From Emticicia agri (lineage in GTDB: Bacteria; Bacteroidota; Bacteroidia; Cytophagales; Spirosomataceae), in the NCBI RefSeq assembly GCF_004168285.1, contig NZ_SEWF01000001.1, positions 186,001-250,000 of the forward strand: 64,000 nt of DNA, given 5' to 3'. Shown one piece after another: positions 17,571 to 26,634 of this stretch. The notes below the pieces were generated by a model, which saw nothing but the letters and a program-made list of their open reading frames with translations, ran no database searches and was not told the origin of the DNA. The stretch's first letter is position 1. The number at the start of each line of letters is the position of its first letter. A program made the position numbers and the translations under genes.

Positions 17571-19331
17571 TTATGCCACCGCCAAAGTATTCTTCCTTTC
17601 CCCTATCTGCTGTCTCCACATGGCGTAGTATAAGCCTTTTTCGGCTAATAGCTCTTCATGTTTACCTACTTCAATAATTTGCCCCTGCTCTAATACAAAT
17701 ATCCTGTCGGCGTGCATAATTGTGCTTAAACGGTGGGCAATCATCACTGTGATATAATCGCCTTGTGCTGTTACATTTTTTACTGTATTCGTAATTTCTT
17801 CTTCTGTCAATGAATCCAGAGCCGAAGTCGCCTCGTCAAAAACAAAGATTTTCGGGTTTCTCAACAATGCTCTGGCAATAGAAAGGCGTTGCTTTTCACC
17901 TCCAGAAATCTTGATACCACCCTCACCAATCACAGTATCAACCCCATTATCTGCACGGGCTAATAAGGTTTGACAAGCTGCTTTTTCTAATACATCCATT
18001 ATTTCCTGGTCGGTGGCCTTTGGTTGGGCAAAAAGCAGATTTTCTTTAATAGTGCCAGAAAATAACTGAGTATCCTGTGTTACAAAACCAATCTGTGACC
18101 GTAATTCTTCGATATTGATTTCGTCAGAAGGAAGATTATTATAATAAATTGTTCCGTGTGAGGGATTATACAAACCTACCAATAGTTTTACCAGTGTTGT
18201 TTTACCTGACCCTGACGGTCCTACAAAAGCTACGGTTTCGCCCTCTTTTACCTCAAAACTTACATGGTCTAAAGCATTGGTATGAGCCGTCAGGTGTTTA
18301 AAACTCACCCCATCAAACTGCAAATGGCTGACTGTCCCTAAATGGGTTGGAGACTCGGGGGTAACTTCAATCGGTTTCTTTAATAACTTATCAAAATTAT
18401 TCAATGATGCTTCTGCTTCGCGGTAAGCAATAATTACATTCCCGATTTCCTGCATGGGGCCAAATACAAAGAACGAATAAAACTGTAAACTTAACAGCTG
18501 TCCTACGGTCATCTGCTCTCTGAAAATCAGAAATAACAATACAAAAAGAATACACTGGCGCAGGAAGTTAACAAATGTTCCCTGCACAAAGCTGATACTG
18601 CGCACACCCCTCACCTTTTTTAATTCCAGTTGAAGAATCTTAAAAGTATTCTGGTTCAGACGTTTAATTTCCTGTCCGGTTAATCCCAAACTTTTAATCA
18701 ATTCAATATTGCGAAGCGATTCTGTGGTAGTACCTGCCAGAGCAGTTGTTTCTTTCACAATCACCTTTTGTATTTCCTTGATTTTCCTGCTTAGTACCCT
18801 CGTTAAGGCGGCTAAAGCAAAGGCTCCAACAAAATAAATGGCAATCAACCATGAATTAACGCTTAGTGAGTAAACCGTCAGGAAAACAATCCCTACTAAA
18901 GAAGTAAAAGCTACATTAATAAATGAAGTAATAAACTTTTCAGAATCAGTGCGTACTTTCTGCAAAATCGAAAGCGTTTCACCACTTCGCTGGTCTTCAA
19001 ACTGTTGGTACGGTAGTTTCAGCGTGTGTTTCAGCCCATCGGTAAATACATTGGCTCCTAATTTCTGAATAATCATATTTACCATATAGTCTTGCAATGT
19101 TTTGGCAATTCTACTCACCATAGCCACGCCTATGATAGCCAGCAACATCAACAATACCCCTTTCAGAAATTCGGGTTCAGTAAAATCTTTGGCACGATTG
19201 GCATATTTGTCAATGAGTTTTCCAAAGATATAAGGGTCAAGCAGCGAAAAAGTTTGATTAATAGCGGCTAACGTTAATGCAAGAACAACCTGCCAGCGAT
19301 AGCGGCTAAGATACTGTAAAAGAAGTTTCAT
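17571..19331 (-). CDS. ABC exporter, fused permease and ATPase (MsbA/multidrug type)
   Basis: A 586-residue half-transporter: six transmembrane helices in the first 320 residues (for example WQVVLALTLAAINQTFSLL and LLMLLAIIGVAMVSRIA), then a nucleotide-binding domain. Walker A is [14 protein letters not shown], the Q-loop is IGFVTQDTQLFSG, the ABC signature is ISGGEKQRLSIARALL, Walker B is KIFVFDEATSALD and the switch histidine lies in MIAHRLSTI; all catalytic residues are intact. It would act as a homodimer or with a partner half-transporter not seen here. The gene stands alone, converging with the siroheme gene and divergent from the YgiB-like gene. Substrate unknown, lipid or drug. Confidence 0.94.
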   Translation of the reverse strand: MKLLLQYLSRYRWQVVLALTLAAINQTFSLLDPYIFGKLIDKYANRAKDFTEPEFLKGVLLMLLAIIGVAMVSRIAKTLQDYMVNMIIQKLGANVFTDGLKHTLKLPYQQFEDQRSGETLSILQKVRTDSEKFITSFINVAFTSLVGIVFLTVYSLSVNSWLIAIYFVGAFALAALTRVLSRKIKEIQKVIVKETTALAGTTTESLRNIELIKSLGLTGQEIKRLNQNTFKILQLELKKVRGVRSISFVQGTFVNFLRQCILFVLLFLIFREQMTVGQLLSLQFYSFFVFGPMQEIGNVIIAYREAEASLNNFDKLLKKPIEVTPESPTHLGTVSHLQFDGVSFKHLTAHTNALDHVSFEVKEGETVAFVGPSGSGKTTLVKLLVGLYNPSHGTIYYNNLPSDEINIEELRSQIGFVTQDTQLFSGTIKENLLFAQPKATDQEIMDVLEKAACQTLLARADNGVDTVIGEGGIKISGGEKQRLSIARALLRNPKIFVFDEATSALDSLTEEEITNTVKNVTAQGDYITVMIAHRLSTIMHADRIFVLEQGQIIEVGKHEELLAEKGLYYAMWRQQIGERKNTLAVA

Positions 19332-19531
19332 CTAATATTTCCTTGGGAATTAAGTATAGGTTACTTATGAGAGAACAAAGGGTTTTTATAAAAAATTCCA
19401 CGCTTTTTTCTACCTTGTATATTATTTCAAACTGATTTTAGCCCAAAATCTTCCTGTAAATTACCATTCTTCCAAAGATTCTTTTTTTATCTCTATTTTT
19501 GAGAAAACTTTGTCTTATAAACTGAACCGAT

Positions 19532-20218
19532 ATGACACCCGTTAGTACCAATACATTCATCAGGAAAGTAAAAGATATTACCATCAGTAGTACACTTGCG
19601 CTGGCAATTTTAGGAAGTAGTTTTACCTTACAGAGTTGTAACAACGATTCTGACAGTGATTATGAATACGAAGAAGTAGAGGTTTATACCAAAGGAGTAA
19701 AGACCTATATTGCTGAAACTTCTAAAGGTGTCTTCAAAATCACAGATGAGGTAGAAGTACCTGCCGATAGCTCCATAGCCATTGTTACGTATCTCGATGG
19801 TAAAAAAGATACGCTTTCACCCAAAGCGGTAAAAGCGCTGATTGATGATGAAGTACGTGCCAACCCTACTACCATAGGCAAAAGCGATAATTTATCGAAT
19901 GCGCTTTTATTTGGTGGCATGGGCTATCTGTTAGCTAAAACTTTGAGTCCAAACTATGCTCAATATCGCCCTGATGTAACGCCAAATAGCGGTATTGCTC
20001 AAAACCATTCGTCAAAAAATGACACTACCTATCGTCGTCGTCATGGATATTATGGCGGAGGTATGGGTATGATGTACTATTATGCTACCGCTGCGGCCTT
20101 CCAGAAATCAAATGCTATTCACCAGAATATTGGTCATTCACGCACTACTATGTCAAGACCGGTAGGTGGCAAAAGTGGCTTTTTCCATAGTTCAAGCCAT
20201 AGCAGTCATCGCTCTTAA
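19532..20218 (+). CDS. YgiB-like lipoprotein preceding a YgiC-type ATP-grasp enzyme
   Basis: A 228-residue protein with a signal and lipobox-like LQSC (Cys about 36), an acidic stretch (NNDSDSDYEYEEVEVY), a glycine-rich hydrophobic piece (ALLFGGMGYLLAKTL) and a low-complexity C-terminus (SRTTMSRPVGGKSGFFHSSSHSSHRS). Sequence identity to named families is not evident, but this order of parts, and its position directly before a glutathionylspermidine-synthase-like gene, parallels enterobacterial YgiB (DUF1190) before YgiC. I therefore infer a functional analogue or remote homologue. A candidate -7 box TATTTTTG lies at 19494-19501. Confidence 0.7.
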   Translation: MTPVSTNTFIRKVKDITISSTLALAILGSSFTLQSCNNDSDSDYEYEEVEVYTKGVKTYIAETSKGVFKITDEVEVPADSSIAIVTYLDGKKDTLSPKAVKALIDDEVRANPTTIGKSDNLSNALLFGGMGYLLAKTLSPNYAQYRPDVTPNSGIAQNHSSKNDTTYRRRHGYYGGGMGMMYYYATAAAFQKSNAIHQNIGHSRTTMSRPVGGKSGFFHSSSHSSHRS

Positions 20219-20294
20219 TCTGTATTTTGTATAACGATTCAACGGTATTTATTACGAAAATCGTTCAGCCAGAGTCTTAATTGAAATCCATTCT

Positions 20295-21464
20295 ATGAAA
20301 CTGAAAAAATTAGTAACACCTCCGCAACAGTCGCTTCGAAACGCCGGTTGGGATTGGATGTTAGGAGAAGATACTTTGCCTTACATTACCGACGATATGG
20401 TAATAGTATCAGAACAAGAAGCAGAAGAATACTACGAGGCCGCCAACGAACTTTATGAAATGTTTATTGAAGCAGGTCAGCACGTAATAGATAATAACCG
20501 ACTGGATGAACTGGGGATTCCTGAAAATTTATTCAGATTGGTAAAATATTCGTGGGAAAACGACAAGCAATGGCATTTATACGGTCGTTTCGATTTAAGT
20601 GGAGGTTTAGACGGCAAGCCTATTAAACTGATTGAATTTAATGCCGATACAGCTACCTGTATCCCCGAAACGGCTGTAGTGCAATGGGCATCATTGAAAG
20701 CGAATAATTTAGATGAGAGCCAGCAGTTTAATACACTCTATGAAAGACTGGTTGAGAATTTTAGAGAACTGCAAAGACAAAATCCGGGTTTTCAGCCTGC
20801 TTTACTTATTTCTACGATGAGAGATTACCCGGAAGATGATACCAATATGCAGGTATTGGGAGAAGCCGCCAAAGAAGCAGGCATTGAAGTAGCTTTTGAA
20901 TATATTGAAGAAGTAGAATTTTCGCCTATTGAAGGAATTTATAAGCAAAATTCAAAAGATGGCAGCTTTACAAAATATGACTACTGGTTCAAATTAATTC
21001 CGTGGGAATATATTGGTTGGGACGAGCCTGAACTGGCAGATATTCTGACTAATATGGTTATTAACCAAAAGGCTGTTATTCTGAACCCTGCTTATACCCT
21101 ACTGTTTCAGTCAAAGGGTATTTTAAAAGTGTTGTGGGAATTGTATCCGAATCACCCACTCTTATTACAAACTCAAAACAAAGCCATTCAGGGCAAGGCA
21201 AGTGTAGAGAAAGTATTATTCGGGCGTGAGGGTGCCAATGTAAGAATCCTCTCTGCTGATGGCTATGCAGTAGAAAAAAATGACGGAGAGTATTTCGAGC
21301 AAAATACCGTCTTTCAGGAATACACCGAATTTTTGCAGGATAAATCAGGTAATTATTATCAGGCGGGCGTATTCTTTGCCGGAGAAGCCTGTGCCTTAGG
21401 TTTCCGCAAAGGCGGCAAAATCATTGATAACAAAGCCCAGTTTTGTGGGCATATTATAGAGTAA
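20295..21464 (+). CDS. glutathionylspermidine synthase-like ATP-grasp protein (YgiC/YjfC type)
   Basis: A 389-residue cytoplasmic protein equal in length to YgiC, consisting of the ATP-grasp ligase domain without the amidase domain of E. coli GspS. Visible landmarks are the N-terminal LRNAGWDW, YGRFDLSGGLDGKPIKLIEFNADTAT (substrate/ATP loop, split at residues about 105-130), KLIPWEYIGWDEPEL, KAVILNPAYTLLFQSKGIL, and the C-terminal YYQAGVFFAGEACALGFR with the metal-binding region. It probably forms a C-N bond between a peptide-like acid and an amine, but the substrates of this family are not established. It follows the YgiB-like lipoprotein gene by 76 bp. Confidence 0.88.
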   Translation: MKLKKLVTPPQQSLRNAGWDWMLGEDTLPYITDDMVIVSEQEAEEYYEAANELYEMFIEAGQHVIDNNRLDELGIPENLFRLVKYSWENDKQWHLYGRFDLSGGLDGKPIKLIEFNADTATCIPETAVVQWASLKANNLDESQQFNTLYERLVENFRELQRQNPGFQPALLISTMRDYPEDDTNMQVLGEAAKEAGIEVAFEYIEEVEFSPIEGIYKQNSKDGSFTKYDYWFKLIPWEYIGWDEPELADILTNMVINQKAVILNPAYTLLFQSKGILKVLWELYPNHPLLLQTQNKAIQGKASVEKVLFGREGANVRILSADGYAVEKNDGEYFEQNTVFQEYTEFLQDKSGNYYQAGVFFAGEACALGFRKGGKIIDNKAQFCGHIIE

Positions 21465-21485
21465 TGGTTGTTGTGAAGTGGTAGA

Positions 21486-22691
21486 TTACCACTTCACAAT
21501 ATTTTTAGTATTCAATAGTTTCTTATTCGCATCATACAATCGAAGAAAATACTTCCCCTTTTCAAATTCTGACAGGTTAAAAGTATCTTCTGAAATCTCT
21601 CCTTTAAAAACTAATTGCCCTTTCATATTGATTAACTCGATAAACCTGACTGTTGCTCCTGATGAATTAATGAGAATTTTATCTTCTGCGGGATTGGGAG
21701 AAATAGTAATAGTACCTTTAGTATATTCAGTACTTAATACAAGCTCTGTACACATTTCATTTGAGTAGGCAAAAGCGTAATTACAAGTATCTTTTTTAGC
21801 TAATCGAAAACAATACTGTGTAATTGGGTCTAAGCCTGTAATGGTAGCTTCGGCAACCGTACTGGGTGTATTTGCTTTTATTATAGTAGTTGATTCAATC
21901 CAGTCATTAGCAGTTTTTGCTTTGTATTCAATAAAATATTCCTTCCCGGCCTCTCTGCTCTCCATTTGTATTTTTACTTCTTTTCCATAATTCAAGGTTT
22001 GTAACTGCTTTATAGAAAAATTGTCAATAACATATTCAACAGCCCTGCTATAACACGCTTTCACGCCATTTCTTTCATAAATTGCCTGAACAATAGGGAT
22101 AGCTGGAAAAACATGTGTACGATTAAAGATAATAGAATAAGGTAACCCTGTTGGCTTATAAGATAGTATATTATCCCAGTCATATTGTATCGAATAGCCG
22201 CTTTGCTTCCGGTTAACAGGTGTATCTTTTATCAGAATGTTAACTACTAATGGGCCACAAGTGGAGTATTCAATATCAGGTATATCAGTTTTTATTACCT
22301 CTATTGATTTACAAATTAATGCATTTTTTGAAGCCCCACTTTCTGTTACGGTTCCTTTTTGAACAAGCCAATAAATGCCCTCTTTATTGACCGTATATCT
22401 ATTCTGTTTGGTAAATATTAGGGAATCTCCATCTTTATAGTTGAAGATATACTCTTCCGAACCTTTATCAATTCCAGCCTGATTACCTAACAAGATTAAA
22501 CCTTCACTATAGGCATAGTCTATACATGCCACTTGAGGCATTGAGGTAAAATCACCTCCTAACTCATATCCCTTAGGAGGATTTTTACAGATTTCGGGTT
22601 TAGCAGTCTGTTGCCCATTTGTTTTTATTGTCAGGGAAAGCACAAATAGGCCAATATAAATACTCTTTTTAAAGGTAGTTTTCGTAATCAT
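21486..22691 (-). CDS. secreted protein with fibronectin-III-like domain and T9SS sorting signal
   Basis: A 401-residue extracellular protein. An N-terminal signal peptide (SIYIGLFVLSLTIKTNGQ) is followed by a cysteine-containing region of no known family (about 30-230), an Fn3-like module (about 235-320; EYFIEYKAKTANDWIES and ITGLDPITQYCFRLAK) and a type IX secretion C-terminal domain (about 328-401: ITISPNPAEDKILI, then ENINMKGQ-like and FEKGKYFLRLYDANKK). It is therefore exported by the gliding/T9SS machinery and probably attached to the surface or released. Function unknown. It converges with the YgiC-like gene. Confidence 0.85.
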   Translation of the reverse strand: MITKTTFKKSIYIGLFVLSLTIKTNGQQTAKPEICKNPPKGYELGGDFTSMPQVACIDYAYSEGLILLGNQAGIDKGSEEYIFNYKDGDSLIFTKQNRYTVNKEGIYWLVQKGTVTESGASKNALICKSIEVIKTDIPDIEYSTCGPLVVNILIKDTPVNRKQSGYSIQYDWDNILSYKPTGLPYSIIFNRTHVFPAIPIVQAIYERNGVKACYSRAVEYVIDNFSIKQLQTLNYGKEVKIQMESREAGKEYFIEYKAKTANDWIESTTIIKANTPSTVAEATITGLDPITQYCFRLAKKDTCNYAFAYSNEMCTELVLSTEYTKGTITISPNPAEDKILINSSGATVRFIELINMKGQLVFKGEISEDTFNLSEFEKGKYFLRLYDANKKLLNTKNIVKW

Positions 22692-22728
22692 TCGTTAACT
22701 TTTATAATCAAAGCAAATATTTAACTTT

Positions 22729-24729
22729 CTATTTCAAACTCTTCAAATATCTCAGTGTCAATGGCAGGTGCTGCATGACTTCTGCGTTTTCGTCTTCTAT
22801 ATAATAATATTTTACGCCCGACTGTATGGCAGCCCGAAGGATTTTAGGAAAATTCAATTGTCCTGTTCCAACCACTACATCAGAGGTTAGAGGTGCACCA
22901 CCGGAAAATTCTCCGGTCTCTTGTCCGGGTTTCATGTCTTTAATATGAATGGCAAGGAATCTGCCTTTATGTTTTTTCAGCAATAAGGCAGGGTCTTGTC
23001 CGCCATGAAAAGCCCAGAACACATCACACTCAAAACTTACATTTTTTGCATCAGTTTTCTGAACCATATAATCAAATATAGTACCTTCTTCGCTTGGCTT
23101 AAATTCATAGCCATGACAATGGTAAAAGAAATGAAGTCCTTCTTTAGCCAATGCAGCACCTGCTTTATTGAAAACAGCAATGGCTTTATCGGCATCTGCT
23201 TTGCTGAACTGATTGGTTTTATGTGGAATCCACGATGCCCCAACATAAGTTACCCCTAAGCCCTTGGCTGTGGCTATCACTTTATCAAGACTATCTTTAA
23301 ACCAACTATAGTCTAATAAGGCACTATAAGGGGTAATTCCTACTTTATCTAATTCCTTTCTGAAATCTTCGGGTTTCATACCATAAGTACCTGCTACTTC
23401 TACTTCTTTTATGCCCAGGCTTTTCACATAAGCTAATGTTCCGGCCACATCTGTCTTGAAATAATCTCTCAGGCTGTATAATTCCAGTCCTATTCTACCA
23501 TCAAGTGCTCTGCTGATATTGGGTAGTTTTTTACCCCCACCATTCTGTAGCCATATATTCAATCTTGGTGCGTTCCAGTTATAGGGCTTTGAGACAATAT
23601 CCATATCGCCATCACCGTCCACATCATATACCCGCCCTTCATGAAAATCTATCCCTTTCTGAAAGGTAGTTTTTCTAAAACCACCTTTGCCGTCTCCGTA
23701 CAAAATAAAGGCTTCAGCATTGGCATTATCTGGCTCAGCTTTACTCTCCGACCACTTCGCCATTTCGGCGCAAAAAATATCTAAATTTCCATCGTCGTCA
23801 ATATCTGCCGCTTCTAAAGTATGCCCGTGTACTAACTCTCTTCCTATCAAATCTTTGGCTGTCCAGTTAGCGGTAACCTCTGCACTGCCTGTACATTCGT
23901 AGTATAATAATCTGCCTGTGCCATCGCCGGGAGATACCACAATCTGCATCTTTTTTCCGGCACGAAACTTGGCAGCTATCACCCTGCCGCCTGCTTCGCC
24001 AAACTGAATCGCTTTGAATTTGCCGTCCACATATTTAAACCAGTAATTACCTGCTATTAAATCCATAAAGCCATCGCCATCAACATCTGCGGCTGTGCAT
24101 CCTTCTGCATACCACGATTGCTTTTCTTTTTCTGCTGCCACAAACACAGGCTCATAGCTCCATATCACATTTCCCCACGGTTCTGCCGGAATATCTGCGA
24201 TAAATAATGTTTTTGCCCCCTGATTCCAGAAAGCTAACTGAGCTTTACCGGTTTGTTTGAAATCGCCAAAAACCTGGTCATGATGCTGTGGGGCTCCCTC
24301 TTTTTTAATTTCTTTGCGTTTCCAGGGTACATTCGGGTTATAAAAAGGGAACGGATTTTCCCACCACCATAATTTATTACTTTGCGAGTCGCCACCAAAT
24401 ACAATGTCCTTATCACCATCATTGTCTATATCATAAAAAGCCCCTCCGGCTTCAATTGTCAGCCATTCTTTCTCAATGGCAAATTCTCGCCAACCTATAG
24501 ATGAATCATATTTAAAATAAATTAGAGAAGGCGCTTTATCACGACCACCCATTACCAATTCATTGATACCATCGTTGTCTATGTCTAATACCAGAGATGC
24601 AGTTTGTTGTGTAGTTTTCCATGTCAATGGAATTTCACCTGATGCAGAAGAAATATATTCCCATTTTTGTGCTTGCACAGCAGTGCTTAATGTCAGGCCA
24701 AATGCAATAGAAAGACTCAGTTTTTTCAT
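22729..24729 (-). CDS. secreted FG-GAP/VCBS repeat protein fused to a sugar phosphate isomerase/epimerase domain
   Basis: A 666-residue exported protein. The ATG at 24729 is chosen because it opens a clean signal peptide (MKKLSLSIAFGLTLSTAVQAQ). Residues about 40-400 carry at least five FG-GAP/VCBS calcium-binding repeats with DxDxDG cores: LDIDNDGINELVMGG, YDIDNDGDKDIVFGG, ADVDGDGFMDLIAG, ADIDDDGNLDIFCAE and YDVDGDGDMDIVSKP. Residues about 410-666 form a TIM-barrel isomerase of the AP-endonuclease-2 family (GIKEVEVAGTYGM, YHCHGYEF, FECDVFWAFHGG, IHIKDMKPG), with the metal-ligand residues E, H and D apparently present. Such a fusion suggests an extracytoplasmic enzyme acting on a sugar. It is 43 bp beyond the DUF1501-protein stop across a 99-bp gap on the same strand. 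Confidence 0.88.
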   Translation of the reverse strand: MKKLSLSIAFGLTLSTAVQAQKWEYISSASGEIPLTWKTTQQTASLVLDIDNDGINELVMGGRDKAPSLIYFKYDSSIGWREFAIEKEWLTIEAGGAFYDIDNDGDKDIVFGGDSQSNKLWWWENPFPFYNPNVPWKRKEIKKEGAPQHHDQVFGDFKQTGKAQLAFWNQGAKTLFIADIPAEPWGNVIWSYEPVFVAAEKEKQSWYAEGCTAADVDGDGFMDLIAGNYWFKYVDGKFKAIQFGEAGGRVIAAKFRAGKKMQIVVSPGDGTGRLLYYECTGSAEVTANWTAKDLIGRELVHGHTLEAADIDDDGNLDIFCAEMAKWSESKAEPDNANAEAFILYGDGKGGFRKTTFQKGIDFHEGRVYDVDGDGDMDIVSKPYNWNAPRLNIWLQNGGGKKLPNISRALDGRIGLELYSLRDYFKTDVAGTLAYVKSLGIKEVEVAGTYGMKPEDFRKELDKVGITPYSALLDYSWFKDSLDKVIATAKGLGVTYVGASWIPHKTNQFSKADADKAIAVFNKAGAALAKEGLHFFYHCHGYEFKPSEEGTIFDYMVQKTDAKNVSFECDVFWAFHGGQDPALLLKKHKGRFLAIHIKDMKPGQETGEFSGGAPLTSDVVVGTGQLNFPKILRAAIQSGVKYYYIEDENAEVMQHLPLTLRYLKSLK

Positions 24730-24828
24730 AAGAGAAGTAGGATAATGCAATCTCTGCAAAGATAGAATATAAAAATAGCAACACATCTATTGTGCTGCTA
24801 CTTATTTACAGGAACAAATATAAGGTAA

Positions 24829-26295
24829 TCAGGCAATTATTTCATTAATCACTTTTCCGCCTACGTCTGTCAGCCTGAATGGTCGGCCCTGAAAATCATA
24901 GGTAAGTTTCTCATGATTCAGCCCTAACTGATTCAGAATAGTCGCTTGTAAGTCGTGTACGTGTGTTTTTCCTTTTATGCCATAATACCCTATTTCGTCT
25001 GTTTCACCATGCGTAAATCCTTTCTTGATTCCACCTCCGGCCAACCACATGGTATAGGCTTCTACATGGTGGTCTCTACCCAGAAAGGGCGCAGGTTTAT
25101 TATCACGATTTTCCTGCATAGGAGTTCTGCCAAACTCACCACCCCATACTACCAGTGTTTCTTCTAACAAGCCTCTTTGTTTTAAATCTAATAGTAATGC
25201 CGACATGGCCTGGTCAATCTGGCGGCATTTCTCCCATAAAGCAATTTCTATTGATTCCCCTCTGCTTGAGCCGTGCATATCCCATCCCCAGTCGTAGAGT
25301 TGTACGAAACGCACGCCATTTTCTACCAGTTTTCTGGCCAAAAGGCAGTTGTTGGCAAAAGAAGTCTGTCCCGGAGTAGTGCCATACAGTTCATGGATTT
25401 TCTGTGGTTCTTTCGAAATATCCATTGTTTCGGGTACTGTCATCTGCATGTTAAATGCCAGTTCGTACTGCGAAATACGGGTCAGTATTTCTGGGTCTTT
25501 AAATTCTTCGTATTGACGTTGATTAATTTCGTTGATGGTATTGATGGCCTCTCTGCGTATATCTCTGCTGACACCTGCCGGATTATTGACATAGAGTACG
25601 GGTTCACCGTTAGAACGGCATTGCACACCCTGATAGACTGACGGAAGAAATCCACTTCCCCAGATACTTTTACCTCCCTCAGGATATTTACCGCCTGAGG
25701 TTAAAACTATATATCCGGGCAGGTTCTGATTTTCGGAGCCTAAACCATAGGTAGCCCAGGCACCCATGCCCGGCCTGCCTAATCTGGGGCTACCTGTCTG
25801 CATGAATAACTGTGCAGGAGCATGATTAAACTGGTCGGTGTGCATGGCTTTCAGAAAAGAAACTTCGTCGGCCATATTATGAAAGAAAGGCACATAATCA
25901 GACATCCATGCTCCTGATTGGCCGTATTGAGCAAATTTCCCTTGTGGGCCTAACATTTTAGGGACACCCCTGATAAAAGCAAAGGTTTTACCTTTCAGAA
26001 ATTCTTCTGGACAATCTTTGCCATGCCATTTTTCGAGGGCAGGCTTATAATCGAACATTTCTAATTGTGACGGAGAACCTGCCATGTGCATATAAATCAC
26101 GTTCTTTGCTTTTGGCGCAAAGTGAGGCATTTTAGGAGCTAACGGGTTATCTGTCAATGTCTCTTTCTTTCCATTAAAACACCCGGTGAGCGAACCTAAC
26201 GCCATCATACCTATTCCGGTAGTGCATTGTTTCAGAAAATGCCTACGCTTAATAGCCTGTAAGTTTGCTTCGCTTACTTCGTGAAAGAGATTCAT
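24829..26295 (-). CDS. DUF1501 domain protein (sulfatase-fold, Tat-like signal)
   Basis: A 488-residue protein of the DUF1501 family, which belongs to the alkaline-phosphatase/sulfatase superfamily. The N-terminus carries a twin-arginine-like signal (KRRHFLKQCTTGIGMMALGSLTG, split over residues 16-38), so it is exported folded. Family blocks are NVIYMHMAGSPSQLEMFDYKP, FNHAPAQLFMQTGSPRLGRPGMGAW, DWGWDMHG, VVWGGEFGRTPM and GRDHHVEAYTMWLAGGGIKKG. The conserved Asp/His residues expected at the metal site are visible. The partner DUF1549/DUF1553 gene lies upstream on the same strand; the two are normally adjacent, but here a small divergent gene lies between them. Biochemical function of the family is not established. 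Confidence 0.92.
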   Translation of the reverse strand: MNLFHEVSEANLQAIKRRHFLKQCTTGIGMMALGSLTGCFNGKKETLTDNPLAPKMPHFAPKAKNVIYMHMAGSPSQLEMFDYKPALEKWHGKDCPEEFLKGKTFAFIRGVPKMLGPQGKFAQYGQSGAWMSDYVPFFHNMADEVSFLKAMHTDQFNHAPAQLFMQTGSPRLGRPGMGAWATYGLGSENQNLPGYIVLTSGGKYPEGGKSIWGSGFLPSVYQGVQCRSNGEPVLYVNNPAGVSRDIRREAINTINEINQRQYEEFKDPEILTRISQYELAFNMQMTVPETMDISKEPQKIHELYGTTPGQTSFANNCLLARKLVENGVRFVQLYDWGWDMHGSSRGESIEIALWEKCRQIDQAMSALLLDLKQRGLLEETLVVWGGEFGRTPMQENRDNKPAPFLGRDHHVEAYTMWLAGGGIKKGFTHGETDEIGYYGIKGKTHVHDLQATILNQLGLNHEKLTYDFQGRPFRLTDVGGKVINEIIA

Positions 26296-26310
26296 TTCTA
26301 ATTTTTTTAT

Positions 26311-26318
26311 TATATTTG
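26311..26318 (+). promoter_or_regulatory. -7 element of the small antitoxin-like gene
   Basis: TATATTTG fits TAnnTTTG and lies 21 bp before the ATG at 26340, just outside the divergent DUF1501 gene start at 26295. No clear -33 TTTG is seen. Confidence 0.45.
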
Positions 26319-26339
26319 TTTAATCAAATCTTCAAAATC

Positions 26340-26585
26340 ATGCTTAGTGACTTAGAGATAAAACCAGCGTTTCATCAGTTAATAGACAAAATTGAGGACA
26401 AAGAATATTTAAAAGAGCTGTATGATAGCATTGCTGCCCTACTCCCTCAAAAAGATGATATTCTTGATGGACTCAACCCTGATGAAATTAAAAAACTTGA
26501 ACAGTCAATTCTCCAGGCAAAAAACGGTGAAATAACCTCTGATGCCATTGTTAGACAGAAAATAGTTGAAAAGTTTGGCAACTAA
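26340..26585 (+). CDS. small antitoxin-like protein without a partner toxin
   Basis: An 81-residue helical, highly charged cytoplasmic protein. The ATG at 26340 follows its -7 box; upstream extension would run into the divergent gene. The C-terminal half (LNPDEIKKLEQSILQAKNGEITSDAIVRQKIVEKFG) has the shape of RelE/ParE-associated antitoxins of Bacteroidota: a 'S-I-xx-AKNGEI-T-x-DxIV' tail that usually wraps a toxin. A RelE-like gene would normally follow, but only 49 bp remain before the convergent DUF1553 gene. It is therefore a solitary antitoxin, or an unrelated small protein; the family assignment is by pattern only. Confidence 0.6.
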   Translation: MLSDLEIKPAFHQLIDKIEDKEYLKELYDSIAALLPQKDDILDGLNPDEIKKLEQSILQAKNGEITSDAIVRQKIVEKFGN

Positions 26586-26615
26586 GCAATACTGTCTCAA
26601 CTCTTATCCAACCGT

Positions 26616-26634
26616 CACGGATTGCCAATCCGTG
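26616..26634. repeat. short perfect palindrome between convergent genes
   Basis: cacggattg-c-caatccgtg forms 9-bp perfect arms in the 49-bp gap between the antitoxin-like gene and the DUF1553 gene. It resembles the small REP palindromes scattered in Bacteroidota genomes; only one copy is in the window. Confidence 0.55.
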
